64,000 nt of DNA from Vibrio barjaei. Its GTDB lineage: Bacteria > Pseudomonadota > Gammaproteobacteria > Enterobacterales > Vibrionaceae. Each line of letters opens with the position of its first letter. The stretch's first letter is position 1. The stretch is from contig NZ_LQXO02000064.1 of assembly GCF_001639065.2 (NCBI RefSeq), positions 16,018 to 80,017 on the forward strand. Reading direction: 5' to 3'. The position numbers and the translations under genes are program-made. Below, one piece after another: positions 24,910-33,795 of the stretch. The notes beneath the pieces were generated by a model, which ran no database searches, was not told the origin of the DNA, and saw only the letters and a program-made list of their open reading frames with translations.

Positions 24910-26313
24910 ATGGCTACAGGTAAGATCGTACAGATCATCGGTGCGGTAGTCGACGTAGAGTTCCCACAGAGCGACGTACCAAGTGTATACGATGCTCTAA
25001 ACGTAACGGACTCTAAAGAGCGTCTTGTTCTTGAAGTTCAACAACAGCTAGGCGGTGGCGTAGTTCGTTGTATCGTAATGGGTAGCTCTGATGGTTTACG
25101 TCGTGGCGTAACAGTAGAGAACACAGGCGCGCCAATCTCAGTACCAGTAGGTACTAAGACTCTTGGTCGTATCATGAACGTACTTGGTGATGCGATTGAC
25201 GAGTGTGGTGAGATCGGTGCAGAAGAAAGCTATGCGATTCACCGTGAAGCGCCAAGCTACGAAGAGCAATCTAACGAAGTCGCTCTTCTAGAAACGGGTG
25301 TTAAAGTAATCGACTTGGTTTGTCCATTCGCTAAGGGTGGTAAAATCGGTCTATTCGGTGGTGCAGGTGTAGGTAAGACCGTTAACATGATGGAGCTTAT
25401 CAACAACATCGCACTACAACACTCTGGCCTATCCGTATTTGCGGGTGTAGGTGAGCGTACTCGTGAAGGTAACGACTTCTACTTTGAGATGCAGGAAGCA
25501 GGCGTTGTAAACGTTGAAAACCCTGAAGAATCAAAAGTAGCAATGGTTTACGGTCAGATGAACGAGCCACCAGGTAACCGTCTACGTGTTGCTCTGACTG
25601 GTCTAACAATGGCAGAACGTTTCCGTGACGAAGGTCGTGACGTACTACTGTTCGTTGATAACATCTACCGTTACACACTGGCAGGTACAGAGGTATCGGC
25701 ACTTCTAGGTCGTATGCCATCTGCGGTAGGTTACCAGCCAACTCTTGCAGAAGAGATGGGTGTACTACAGGAGCGTATCACGTCAACTAAGACTGGTTCT
25801 ATCACGTCCGTACAGGCGGTATATGTACCTGCGGATGACTTGACTGACCCGTCTCCAGCAACAACGTTCGCGCACTTGGATGCAACGGTTGTACTTAACC
25901 GTAACATCGCTGCTATGGGTCTATACCCAGCGATTGACCCACTAGATTCAACATCTCGTATGCTTGATCCTCTAGTGGTTGGTCAAGAGCACTACGAGGT
26001 TGCTCGTGGTGTGCAGCAAACACTGCAACGTTATAAAGAGCTGAAAGACATCATCGCGATTCTAGGTATGGACGAGCTATCTGAAGAAGATAAGCAAGTT
26101 GTATCTCGTGCTCGTAAGATTGAACGTTTTCTAACTCAGCCTTACCACGTAGCGGAAGTATTTACTGGCGACCCAGGCATCTACGTACCTCTTAAAGAGA
26201 CTCTACGTGGCTTCAAAGGTCTACTAGCTGGTGACTACGATGACATTCCAGAGCAAGCGTTCATGTACTGCGGTACTATCGACGATGCTATCGAGAATGC
26301 TAAGAAGCTATAA
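24910..26313 (+). CDS. atpD: ATP synthase F1 subunit beta
   Basis: This 467-residue catalytic subunit makes ATP. The P-loop is GGAGVGKT near residue 157, the catalytic glutamate lies in GERTREGNDFY, and the family signature PAIDPLDSTS is present. One small departure from many relatives is NIYRYTLAGTEVSALLGRMP, where F is the common residue in place of the Y of NIYRY. Confidence 0.97.
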   Translation: MATGKIVQIIGAVVDVEFPQSDVPSVYDALNVTDSKERLVLEVQQQLGGGVVRCIVMGSSDGLRRGVTVENTGAPISVPVGTKTLGRIMNVLGDAIDECGEIGAEESYAIHREAPSYEEQSNEVALLETGVKVIDLVCPFAKGGKIGLFGGAGVGKTVNMMELINNIALQHSGLSVFAGVGERTREGNDFYFEMQEAGVVNVENPEESKVAMVYGQMNEPPGNRLRVALTGLTMAERFRDEGRDVLLFVDNIYRYTLAGTEVSALLGRMPSAVGYQPTLAEEMGVLQERITSTKTGSITSVQAVYVPADDLTDPSPATTFAHLDATVVLNRNIAAMGLYPAIDPLDSTSRMLDPLVVGQEHYEVARGVQQTLQRYKELKDIIAILGMDELSEEDKQVVSRARKIERFLTQPYHVAEVFTGDPGIYVPLKETLRGFKGLLAGDYDDIPEQAFMYCGTIDDAIENAKKL

Positions 26314-26331
26314 GGCTAAATAGGAGGCGAT

Positions 26332-26754
26332 ATGGCAGCAATAACCTTTCACCTAGACGTAGTAAGCGCTGAGAAAAAGCTTTTCTCTGGTCGCGTAGAA
26401 ACGTTCCAGGTGTCCGGTAGCGAAGGTGAACTTGGTATTTTCCATGGTCACACACCGCTGCTGACCGCTATTCAGCCTGGTATGGTGCGTATCGTTAAAC
26501 AGCACGGCCACGAAGAGTTCATTTATGTCTCTGGTGGTATTGTAGAAGTTCAGCCTGGTACAGCTACTGTACTGGCTGATACAGCTATCCGTGGTGAGGA
26601 ACTAGACGCAGCAAAGGCAGAAGAAGCCAAGCGCAAAGCTGAGGAATCGATTTCTAATCAGCATGGCGACATGGACTTCGCGCAAGCGGCCAGTGAACTG
26701 GCTAAAGCCATTGCTCAGCTTCGAGTAATCGAACTGACAAAAAAACGTCGTTAA
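26332..26754 (+). CDS. atpC: ATP synthase F1 subunit epsilon
   Basis: This 140-residue subunit has an N-terminal beta sandwich (ITFHLDVVSAEKKLFSGRVE, GELGIFHGHTPLLTAIQPG) that touches the c-ring and a C-terminal helical pair that can inhibit ATP hydrolysis. It is the last gene of the atp operon, and a strong terminator follows. Confidence 0.96.
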   Translation: MAAITFHLDVVSAEKKLFSGRVETFQVSGSEGELGIFHGHTPLLTAIQPGMVRIVKQHGHEEFIYVSGGIVEVQPGTATVLADTAIRGEELDAAKAEEAKRKAEESISNQHGDMDFAQAASELAKAIAQLRVIELTKKRR

Positions 26755-26780
26755 TTCAGGTAAACTGACTAACCGCGATG

Positions 26781-26808
26781 AAAAAGGCGACCTAAGGGTC
26801 GCCTTTTT
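26781..26808 (+). terminator. Terminator after atpC
   Basis: A perfect 12-bp stem AAAAAGGCGACC-TAAG-GGTCGCCTTTTT lies 27 bp after the atpC stop. Confidence 0.92.
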
Positions 26809-26906
26809 GCTTAATTTTTATCAGAAATTTACCCAATCTATTTAACACTATTGTTATTCATAGCTAGAATGACGTTAGCTTAGTTAACGTCAATGGTTTG
26901 ATAATA

Positions 26907-28268
26907 ATGAAATTCAGTGCAGTTGTTCTTGCAGCGGGGAAAGGAACCCGCATGTATTCCAATAAGCCAAAAGTGTTGCATACACTTGCTGGCAAGCCGA
27001 TGGTAAAGCATGTCATCGATACTTGTGAAAGCTTAGGTTCTAAGAATATCCACCTTGTTTATGGTCATGGTGGTGAAATGATGCAATCAGCTTTGCAGCA
27101 AGAAAAGGTTAACTGGGTTCTACAAGCCGATCAGTTAGGCACAGGTCATGCTGTTGATCAGGCATCTTCCTATTTGGCGGAAGATGAAAAAGTCCTAGTT
27201 CTCTACGGTGATGTGCCTCTTATCTCTGAAGAGACCATTGAAAATCTATTAGATGCTCAACCTACAGGTGGTATCGCTTTACTCACTGTCGTTCTTGATA
27301 ACCCAATAGGTTATGGTCGTATCGTGCGTAAGAATGGCCCTGTTGTTGCGATTGTTGAGCAAAAAGACGCCACGGAAGAGCAAAAGCTGATTAAAGAGAT
27401 TAATACGGGTGTGATGGTCGCAACCGGTGGTGATCTTAAGCGTTGGTTGTCCGGCCTAAGCAATGATAATGCGCAAGGTGAGTACTACCTGACAGACGTG
27501 ATTGCTGCCGCTCACAATGAAGGTCGTGCAGTAGAAGCCGTGCACCCAATAAACCCTATTGAAGTTGAAGGGGTGAACGACCGTGCTCAGCTGGCTCGTC
27601 TAGAGCGTGCATTCCAATCTATGCAAGCACAGAAGCTACTAGAGCAGGGGGTTATGCTCCGCGACCCTGCACGTTTTGACCTTCGTGGTCAGCTACAGTG
27701 TGGTATGGATGTAGAAATCGATACCAATGTCATCATCGAGGGAAGTGTAACTCTTGGTGATAACGTAGTTATTGGTGCAGGTTGTGTACTGAAAGACTGT
27801 GAAATCGACGATAACACCCTGGTGCGTCCCTACAGCGTAATCGAAGGTGCGACAGTTGGTGAGGAGTGTACTGTTGGACCATTTACACGTTTACGCCCTG
27901 GAGCGGATTTACGTAATGACTCTCACGTTGGCAATTTTGTTGAAGTGAAAAATGCGCGTCTAGGTGAAGGTTCGAAAGCTAATCACTTAACTTACCTAGG
28001 TGATGCCGACATTGGCCAGCGTACTAACGTTGGTGCCGGTGTTATTACTTGCAACTACGACGGTGCAAATAAGTTTAAGACGGTTATCGGCAATGACGTG
28101 TTTGTCGGCTCTGACAGTCAACTGATTGCTCCTATTACTATCGCTGATGGGGCGACGATTGGTGCGGGCACCACGTTAACCAAAGACGTAGCAGAAGGTG
28201 AGTTAGTGATTACTCGCGCAAAGGAGCGCAAAATCACAGGATGGCAGCGTCCAACCAAACAGAAGTAA
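26907..28268 (+). CDS. glmU: Bifunctional UDP-GlcNAc pyrophosphorylase / glucosamine-1-phosphate acetyltransferase
   Basis: This 453-residue enzyme acetylates glucosamine-1-P and then couples it to UTP, giving UDP-GlcNAc for peptidoglycan and LPS. The N-terminal uridylyltransferase domain has LAAGKGTRMYSNKPK and the Mg-binding LYGDVPL. From about residue 250 the left-handed beta-helix repeats (VTLGDNVVIGAGCVLKDC and so on) form the acetyltransferase, with GVITCNYDGANK near the active site. ATG 26907 is the family start. It is a separate unit from atp. Confidence 0.97.
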   Translation: MKFSAVVLAAGKGTRMYSNKPKVLHTLAGKPMVKHVIDTCESLGSKNIHLVYGHGGEMMQSALQQEKVNWVLQADQLGTGHAVDQASSYLAEDEKVLVLYGDVPLISEETIENLLDAQPTGGIALLTVVLDNPIGYGRIVRKNGPVVAIVEQKDATEEQKLIKEINTGVMVATGGDLKRWLSGLSNDNAQGEYYLTDVIAAAHNEGRAVEAVHPINPIEVEGVNDRAQLARLERAFQSMQAQKLLEQGVMLRDPARFDLRGQLQCGMDVEIDTNVIIEGSVTLGDNVVIGAGCVLKDCEIDDNTLVRPYSVIEGATVGEECTVGPFTRLRPGADLRNDSHVGNFVEVKNARLGEGSKANHLTYLGDADIGQRTNVGAGVITCNYDGANKFKTVIGNDVFVGSDSQLIAPITIADGATIGAGTTLTKDVAEGELVITRAKERKITGWQRPTKQK

Positions 28269-28281
28269 ACTCTTCCATTAG

Positions 28282-28308
28282 AAAGGGCCTCGTTGAGGCC
28301 CTTTTTTT
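28282..28308 (+). terminator. Terminator after glmU
   Basis: The perfect 10-bp stem AAAGGGCCTC-GTT-GAGGCCCTTT is followed by further T residues. Confidence 0.9.
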
Positions 28309-28326
28309 GTCTCTTCATACTTATTG

Positions 28327-29070
28327 TTAGTGGCTTGGAATAGCAATACGCTTTTCTAGCCAGCGTACAGCTTGTGATACAAATAGGATTAACACTAAGT
28401 ACTCGAGTACCAAAAACGTATAGATTTCTAAAGGTAAGTACTCATTTACAACAAGCTCATTGGCGCGTCTAGTTAGGTCACTTAGTCCGATAACGCTCAC
28501 TAATGATGACATTTTGAGGATATAGACAAACTGGTTGCCTAGTGGTGGCAGTATCTGACGAAAGGCTTGCGGTAAGATAACCAGTCGCATCTTCTGCCAA
28601 TAATTGAGGCCGAGTGACTCAGCAGCTTCATGCTGACCACGAGTCACTGCCTGAATACCGCCACGGAACACTTCTGCCATAAAGGCACTTTCCGCGATAG
28701 TAAGTGCTATCACTCCTGCCCAAAAATGGTTGAGAGAAATGTCTAATAACGTGGGCATGCCGTAGTACACCCAAAGTAACAAAACTAGAACCGGTATGGA
28801 GCGAATTACTTCGACATAGACTCGATTAATAGCGCGCAGCCAAGGCTTCTGTGACAAGGCTGGAAAGGCAACAAGCAGGCCTATGAGCATGGCAAACACC
28901 ATACTTAGCAAGGACACATAGATAGTGTCCTTGAAGCCCGCTAGTAGGAAAGCGAGGTTAGTTTTTCCTTGTTCAGTAGAGGGATCAAGCACATACCAAC
29001 CCCATTCATACTCAGAACAGCCACTTAATAGTGGTAGGCACAAAACAACAGCAAGTAATCGATAGCTCAC
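28327..29070 (-). CDS. Polar amino acid ABC transporter permease with lipobox-like N-terminus
   Basis: This 247-residue HisMQ-family permease has about five helices. The ATPase-docking EAA loop is HEAAESLGLNYWQKMRLVILPQA. It is unusual in starting MSYRLLAVVLCLPLLSGCSEYEWGWY: a signal-like helix ending in LLSGC, a good lipobox, before the first permease helix near residue 40. The binding protein gene is divergent, starting 92 bp away, and no ATPase gene is adjacent. The lipobox may be coincidental, but closely similar N-termini occur in some relatives that I recall. Confidence 0.85.
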   Translation of the reverse strand: MSYRLLAVVLCLPLLSGCSEYEWGWYVLDPSTEQGKTNLAFLLAGFKDTIYVSLLSMVFAMLIGLLVAFPALSQKPWLRAINRVYVEVIRSIPVLVLLLWVYYGMPTLLDISLNHFWAGVIALTIAESAFMAEVFRGGIQAVTRGQHEAAESLGLNYWQKMRLVILPQAFRQILPPLGNQFVYILKMSSLVSVIGLSDLTRRANELVVNEYLPLEIYTFLVLEYLVLILFVSQAVRWLEKRIAIPSH

Positions 29071-29162
29071 AATCGTCCCTAATTATTCCTGAAAAATCCA
29101 TCTGTTACTGCTATGTTATCAAGGATGTACCACTAATGTTTAATAATTTTAGGGACTATTCA

Positions 29163-29939
29163 ATGAAGAAGTGGATTCTGGGTTTTATTATTACTTTTCT
29201 TTCTATCGGTCAGGTAGCGGCTGAAACCAGTCGTCTGCAGAAGATCTTAGATTCAGGTGTATTGCGTGTGGGTACAACGGGTGACTGGAACCCGATGACC
29301 ATGAAAGATCCTGCGACCAATTCGTATCGTGGTTTCGATATTGATGTGACGACAGAACTTGCAAAAGATCTTGGTGTTAAAGTGGAGTATGTGGCAACGG
29401 ATTGGAAAACGTTAGTAAACGGCATTACTGCCAACAAATACGATATGACGGGCAGTGCGTCGCTTAACATGTCGCGTGCTAAAGTGGCCGGATATAGCCA
29501 GCCCTATTTCTATCTGGCATTTGTCCCCGTGGTTCAAAAGAAAGACCTAGAGAAATTTTCTGATTGGGCGGATTTTAACAAACCTGATGTAAAGGTGGCT
29601 GCCACGCTCGGTACCGTGCAAGAGAAAATGGTGAAAGACTTTTTCCCAGATGCTGAGCACATTGTGATTGAAGCTCCTGCTCGAGATTTCCAAGAACTAC
29701 TCGCGCGTCGTGCCGATGTGTCTGTGACGTCAAATGTGGAAGCGGCAACGTTAGTAACCAAGTTCAAGCAACTTGCCATTGTACCTGTTAAGGAACCTCG
29801 CAAGCCGACACCGATTTCGATGCTGTTACCACAAAGTGACCAAGTTTGGATTAACTATGTGAATCATTGGGTAGAGCTGAAAAAAACGCAGGGTTTCTTT
29901 GAAGAAACTGCGAAAAAGTGGGGGCTGAAAAGTCTTTAA
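29163..29939 (+). CDS. Periplasmic amino acid binding protein, PheC-like (SBP family 3)
   Basis: This 258-residue protein has a signal peptide (MKKWILGFIITFLSIGQVAA, cleavage near VAA-E) and an SBP_bac_3 domain. The segment SRLQKILDSGVLRVGTTGDW, the NMSRAKVAGYSQPY loop and NVEAATL resemble periplasmic cyclohexadienyl dehydratase (PheC) as well as transport receptors. The glutamate in NVEAA sits where PheC has a catalytic glutamate by my alignment. Divergence from a permease gene favours transport. ATG 29163 is used; the longer frame from 29031 runs into the permease gene. Confidence 0.8.
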   Translation: MKKWILGFIITFLSIGQVAAETSRLQKILDSGVLRVGTTGDWNPMTMKDPATNSYRGFDIDVTTELAKDLGVKVEYVATDWKTLVNGITANKYDMTGSASLNMSRAKVAGYSQPYFYLAFVPVVQKKDLEKFSDWADFNKPDVKVAATLGTVQEKMVKDFFPDAEHIVIEAPARDFQELLARRADVSVTSNVEAATLVTKFKQLAIVPVKEPRKPTPISMLLPQSDQVWINYVNHWVELKKTQGFFEETAKKWGLKSL

Positions 29940-29946
29940 TATTTAG

Positions 29947-29975
29947 AAAAATGGGTGACTTAGTCACCCATTTTT
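29947..29975. terminator. Bidirectional terminator
   Basis: AAAAATGGGTGA-CTTAG-TCACCCATTTTT is perfectly paired between two convergent genes. Confidence 0.9.
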
Positions 29976-29977
29976 GA

Positions 29978-31183
29978 TTACTCGTCGCTCACAACTCGCG
30001 AGTTGTCCGGTATGGTCAGTTCTTCCGTTAGTGCTGGTGTTGCGATCAGATAACCTACCCACATTAATGCTAAACAGCCAAGAATCACGTAACCAACCGC
30101 TGATTGAGCGACAACGGCAAATGCAGCGACTAGCGCACTGGCTAAACTACTAATACCAATCTGTAAGCTATTTTGTAGACCTGCCGCAGTTGCTGAACAA
30201 TGTGGTGCGCTTGATAGAGCTCGGTTTACAACAATTGGATACAGTGCTCCATTAGCCACTGCAAGTAAGCAGAATGGCGCTAGAATTGGCCATACGCTGG
30301 TTAGTTCCCACTGACACGCAGCAAATACCAACAGTATAGCGACTGTCTCCAGCCCTAGTAGCTGTTTCAATACCGCGTCATCACCTAACTTAGCCACTAA
30401 CTTCTTGCCCATAAAGCCACCGAGCATAAATGCGATGGTTTGTGGAATAAAGCTCAAACCAATGTCTTTTGCCGAATAGCCCAGCTGGCTCATAATCTCC
30501 GGCATACCGGTTAGATAGGCGAAGAACGCTGCAGAAGCGACTGAGAACAACATCACGTTGCCCACGTATTCACGTGATCCCAATAGACTCTTAAGATCAG
30601 CACCAACAGATGATTGTTTACGCTCTGCTTTTTTATGATCTTTCATCGATAAGGTGATCATGGCTAGTAGAGCGCCAGTGATTGCCAGTACAACAAAGAT
30701 GCTATGCCATCCCCATAATTCAGTTAATAACACGCCAAGCTGAGGTGCTAGTGCCGGAGACAGGGCGACGAGAGGCATAATAGTGGCAAATATCTGTTGG
30801 CTGGCTCTTTTATCGAACTTGTCGATCACCATAGATTGCCAAATTACAGCCGGCGCACAGACTCCAATAGCTTGCAGCATACGCAGAGCTAGCAGTTGCC
30901 ATACTTCTTGGCTCCACGCTAAGCCTACCGAGGCAATCGTAAAGACAACGAGTCCTGCAAATAGGGTTTTACGGTGCCCGAAACGGTCACTGGCTAGTCC
31001 CCATAGGAATTGACCCAGCCCCATGCCGACTAAAAAGACCGTCAATGACAGAGCAATCTGTTCTGGTCCTGTCGCAAAATCTTGCTCAATGAGTTTAAAC
31101 GCAGGCAAATACATATCGGTAGCTATGAAGCCCAACATGGATAAGGTCGCAAGATAGATGAGTTGTAGTTTGGTTATTTTCAT
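29978..31183 (-). CDS. punC: Purine nucleoside MFS transporter PunC
   Basis: This 401-residue major facilitator protein of the Bcr/CflA type has 12 predicted helices. It aligns by eye along its length with E. coli PunC (YdhC): LGFIATDMYLPAF, LWGLASDRFGHRKTLFAGL (motif A), LQAIGVCAPAVIWQSMV, AFMLGGFMGKK and VANGALYPIVV. PunC takes up purine nucleosides, mainly adenosine. The ATG at 31183 follows AAGGA; the frame continues upstream without support. The divergent LysR gene beside it is the punR partner, so its control is probably PunR. Confidence 0.85.
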   Translation of the reverse strand: MKITKLQLIYLATLSMLGFIATDMYLPAFKLIEQDFATGPEQIALSLTVFLVGMGLGQFLWGLASDRFGHRKTLFAGLVVFTIASVGLAWSQEVWQLLALRMLQAIGVCAPAVIWQSMVIDKFDKRASQQIFATIMPLVALSPALAPQLGVLLTELWGWHSIFVVLAITGALLAMITLSMKDHKKAERKQSSVGADLKSLLGSREYVGNVMLFSVASAAFFAYLTGMPEIMSQLGYSAKDIGLSFIPQTIAFMLGGFMGKKLVAKLGDDAVLKQLLGLETVAILLVFAACQWELTSVWPILAPFCLLAVANGALYPIVVNRALSSAPHCSATAAGLQNSLQIGISSLASALVAAFAVVAQSAVGYVILGCLALMWVGYLIATPALTEELTIPDNSRVVSDE

Positions 31184-31252
31184 TGTTATTCCTTGAAATA
31201 TTTTCACAGGAATGAATTGGCGCCAGCCCATACTGCTGATGGTGTTTATTCT

Positions 31253-31312
31253 ATTTTTGGATCTTTGAAAAATAAAACGCTATATTTTGTAGTTATCTAT
31301 CAAAAATTTTGA
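31253..31312. promoter_or_regulatory. punC/punR intergenic palindromes
   Basis: Two symmetric elements lie between the divergent genes: ATTTTT-N9-AAAAAT (31253-31273) and TCAAAAATTTTGA (31300-31312). The second ends 8 bp before the punR ATG. They are candidates for PunR binding and autorepression. Confidence 0.4.
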
Positions 31313-31320
31313 AAGCTAAT

Positions 31321-32220
31321 ATGTATTCTCGTTCATCATTAGAAATGTTAGATGTGGTCGCTCGATTAGGAAGCTTTAGCGCTGCCGCTGAGGTATTGCA
31401 TAAAGTGCCCTCAGCGATTAGCTACAGTGTGCGACAAATTGAGCAAGAACTCGGAGTAAAACTGTTTACTCGGCTACCAAGAAAGGTTGAGTTAACCTCG
31501 GCCGGCGAAGTCTTCATAGTGGAAGCTCGGCAAATGCTGCGCAAAATGGATGAACTTACTCACCAGACAAGACGTACAGCTCTCGGATGGCAAAGTAGCT
31601 TGAAGCTGACCTTAGATAATGTGGTTAGAGTAGATAAGCTGTCTGACCTGATAGAAGATTTTTATCAAGAGTTTGAGTTCGCAGAGCTGCAGATCAATAT
31701 GGAGGTCTATAATGGCTCTTGGGAGGCTATTTCCCAGCAACGAGCGGATATTGTGATTGGCGCGACCAGTGCGATTCCTGTCAGTGGTGAATACGGCGTT
31801 AAGAAGATAGGCAGCCTAGATTGGGCTCTGGTAATGTCGCCCTCGCATCCATGTGCTCATCAGGCGCAACTGGATGAAGATTTCGTCAGTCAATTTACCG
31901 CTATTTGCATTGATGACACGTCGCGAGTGTTACCTAAGCGTCACAATGAGCACTACCCGCAACAGCGACGGTTATTGTTGCCCAATTGGTTTACCGCCAT
32001 CGAGTGTTTGAAAAAGAACGTAGGCATTGGTTATATGCCAAGGCACATTGCCCAGCCACTCATCGACTATGGCATGCTGGTGGAGCGGACTCTCGAAGAC
32101 GCCCAAGCGCCAAGTGAATGCTGCTTGGTGTGGAGAAAGCACGATAATCATAATCTATTGGATTGGATGGTGGAGTACTTAGGGGATGAAGCTCAGCTGT
32201 ATCGAGATTGGTTGAAATAA
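31321..32220 (+). CDS. punR: LysR-type regulator PunR
   Basis: This 299-residue regulator has an N-terminal winged helix-turn-helix (SLEMLDVVARLGSFSAAAEV, VPSAISYSVRQIEQELGVKL) and a C-terminal effector domain. It matches E. coli PunR (YdhB) throughout, including NGSWEAISQQRADIVIGAT and DDTSRVLPKRH. PunR activates punC in response to adenosine-type ligands. ATG 31321 is preferred to the TTG at 31309. Confidence 0.87.
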   Translation: MYSRSSLEMLDVVARLGSFSAAAEVLHKVPSAISYSVRQIEQELGVKLFTRLPRKVELTSAGEVFIVEARQMLRKMDELTHQTRRTALGWQSSLKLTLDNVVRVDKLSDLIEDFYQEFEFAELQINMEVYNGSWEAISQQRADIVIGATSAIPVSGEYGVKKIGSLDWALVMSPSHPCAHQAQLDEDFVSQFTAICIDDTSRVLPKRHNEHYPQQRRLLLPNWFTAIECLKKNVGIGYMPRHIAQPLIDYGMLVERTLEDAQAPSECCLVWRKHDNHNLLDWMVEYLGDEAQLYRDWLK

Positions 32221-32247
32221 AAATGGGAAGCAGCCGCTTCCCATTTT
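32220..32247. terminator. Bidirectional terminator between punR and ilvA
   Basis: AAATGGGAAGC-AGCC-GCTTCCCATTT, with an extra A-T pair, separates two convergent genes. Confidence 0.85.
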
Positions 32248-32251
32248 CTGA

Positions 32252-33790
32252 TTAAGATAAAAAGAACTTATAAGATGGATTATCGGTCTCGTCTTTGCAC
32301 TGGTAGCCCAGTTCTCTCAAATGAGCCGAGAACTCATTCAAATCACTGTCTTCCAATTCAAAACCACACAAAACTCGCCCGTAATCTGCGCCTTGGTTAC
32401 GATAATTGAATAAGCTAATATTCCAATGCGTCCCTAATGTGCTTAAGAACTTAAGTAGCGCTCCGGGATACTCTGGGAATTCAAAACTATATAGGCGTTC
32501 TTTAAGCTGTTTTGACGGTCTGCCACCAATCATATAGCGAATGTGCAGTTTTGCCATTTCATCATCAGAGAGATCAACCACAGGGTATCCACTCGCTCTG
32601 AGATCACTAATGATGCCATCCAATTCTTCTTGACCACCTACGAGACGCACGCCGACGAAAATGTTGGCCAATTTGTCATCGTTATATCGGTAGTTAAACT
32701 CAGTAACCGCTCGACCACCAATAATATTGCAGAACTCGAAGAAGGCGCCTTGGCGCTCTGGAATAGTCACCGCTAGTATACCCTCACGTTTTTCACCGAG
32801 TTCACAACGTTCAGAGACATAACGCAAGCCGTGGAAATTGGTATTAGCACCCGAAAGCACAGTCCCTAGCTGCTTACCTTGCAGTTGATTTTGCTCAGCA
32901 AATTTTTTCAGACCCGCGAGTGCTAGTGCACCTGATGGCTCGGCAATAGCGCGAGTATCTTCAAAGATGTCTTTCACTGCGGCACAGATTTCATCGCTAG
33001 AAACCGTAATGTGGCCATCAATATATTTCTGGCACAGTCGGAAGGTTTCATTACCAATGATTTTTACCGCAACACCATCTGCAAACATACTGACCTGATC
33101 GAGTACCACAGGCTCTCCGGCATCCATCGCAGCTTTAAGACAGGCTGAGTCTTCCGGTTCAACAGCAATGACTTTTATCTCAGGCATCAGTTGTTTGACC
33201 AAGACCGCAACGCCAGCAGCTAGACCACCACCGCCAACAGGGACGAAAATATAATCGAGGTGACCATTTTGCTGCAGCATTTCCATACCAATGGTACCTT
33301 GCCCCGCAATCACCAATGGGTGATCGAAAGGAGGCACAAAGGTGTAGCCATTTTCTTCTGACAGACGCTGTGCTTCGGCTTTGGCTTCATCAAAATTGCT
33401 GCCATGCAGAACGACGTTACCACCAAAGCCACGAACCGCTTCAACCTTGATATCTGGGGTGGTTTTAGGCATCACAATGGTGGTATTGATGCCCAGTTTC
33501 GTGCCAGATAGTGCCATGCCTTGAGCATGGTTACCCGCTGAGGCGGCAATTACACCTGCACGTTTTTGCTCATCAGTTAGATTGGCCACCATGTTGTAAG
33601 CACCGCGCAATTTAAACGAGTGCACAGGCTGGCGATCTTCACGCTTGATTTGAACTTGGTTGCCGATGCGTGCTGCCAATCTTGGCATTTCTTGAAGTGG
33701 CGTTACGGTCGCCACTTCATAAACTGGTGCTCTGAGTATCTGGCGCAGATAATCTGCGCCAGACTCAGGATGATTATCTGCTGCACTCAT
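32252..33790 (-). CDS. ilvA: Threonine ammonia-lyase, biosynthetic
   Basis: This 512-residue PLP enzyme converts threonine to 2-oxobutyrate, the first step to isoleucine. The PLP lysine is Lys60 in QPVHSFKLRGAYN, and the phosphate loop is VGGGGLAAG. The C-terminal third carries two ACT-like regulatory domains for isoleucine inhibition and valine relief (TIPERQGAFFEFCNIIGG and FEFPEYPGALLKFLSTLG). It is the last gene of ilvGMEDA, 5 bp after ilvD. Confidence 0.97.
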   Translation of the reverse strand: MSAADNHPESGADYLRQILRAPVYEVATVTPLQEMPRLAARIGNQVQIKREDRQPVHSFKLRGAYNMVANLTDEQKRAGVIAASAGNHAQGMALSGTKLGINTTIVMPKTTPDIKVEAVRGFGGNVVLHGSNFDEAKAEAQRLSEENGYTFVPPFDHPLVIAGQGTIGMEMLQQNGHLDYIFVPVGGGGLAAGVAVLVKQLMPEIKVIAVEPEDSACLKAAMDAGEPVVLDQVSMFADGVAVKIIGNETFRLCQKYIDGHITVSSDEICAAVKDIFEDTRAIAEPSGALALAGLKKFAEQNQLQGKQLGTVLSGANTNFHGLRYVSERCELGEKREGILAVTIPERQGAFFEFCNIIGGRAVTEFNYRYNDDKLANIFVGVRLVGGQEELDGIISDLRASGYPVVDLSDDEMAKLHIRYMIGGRPSKQLKERLYSFEFPEYPGALLKFLSTLGTHWNISLFNYRNQGADYGRVLCGFELEDSDLNEFSAHLRELGYQCKDETDNPSYKFFLS

Positions 33791-33795
33791 CGCTG

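Noticed and set aside
30567..30582. CACGTG-centred sequence inside punC as a second parS
   Set aside because: The flanks (GTATT and ATCCC) mismatch the parS arms at several positions.
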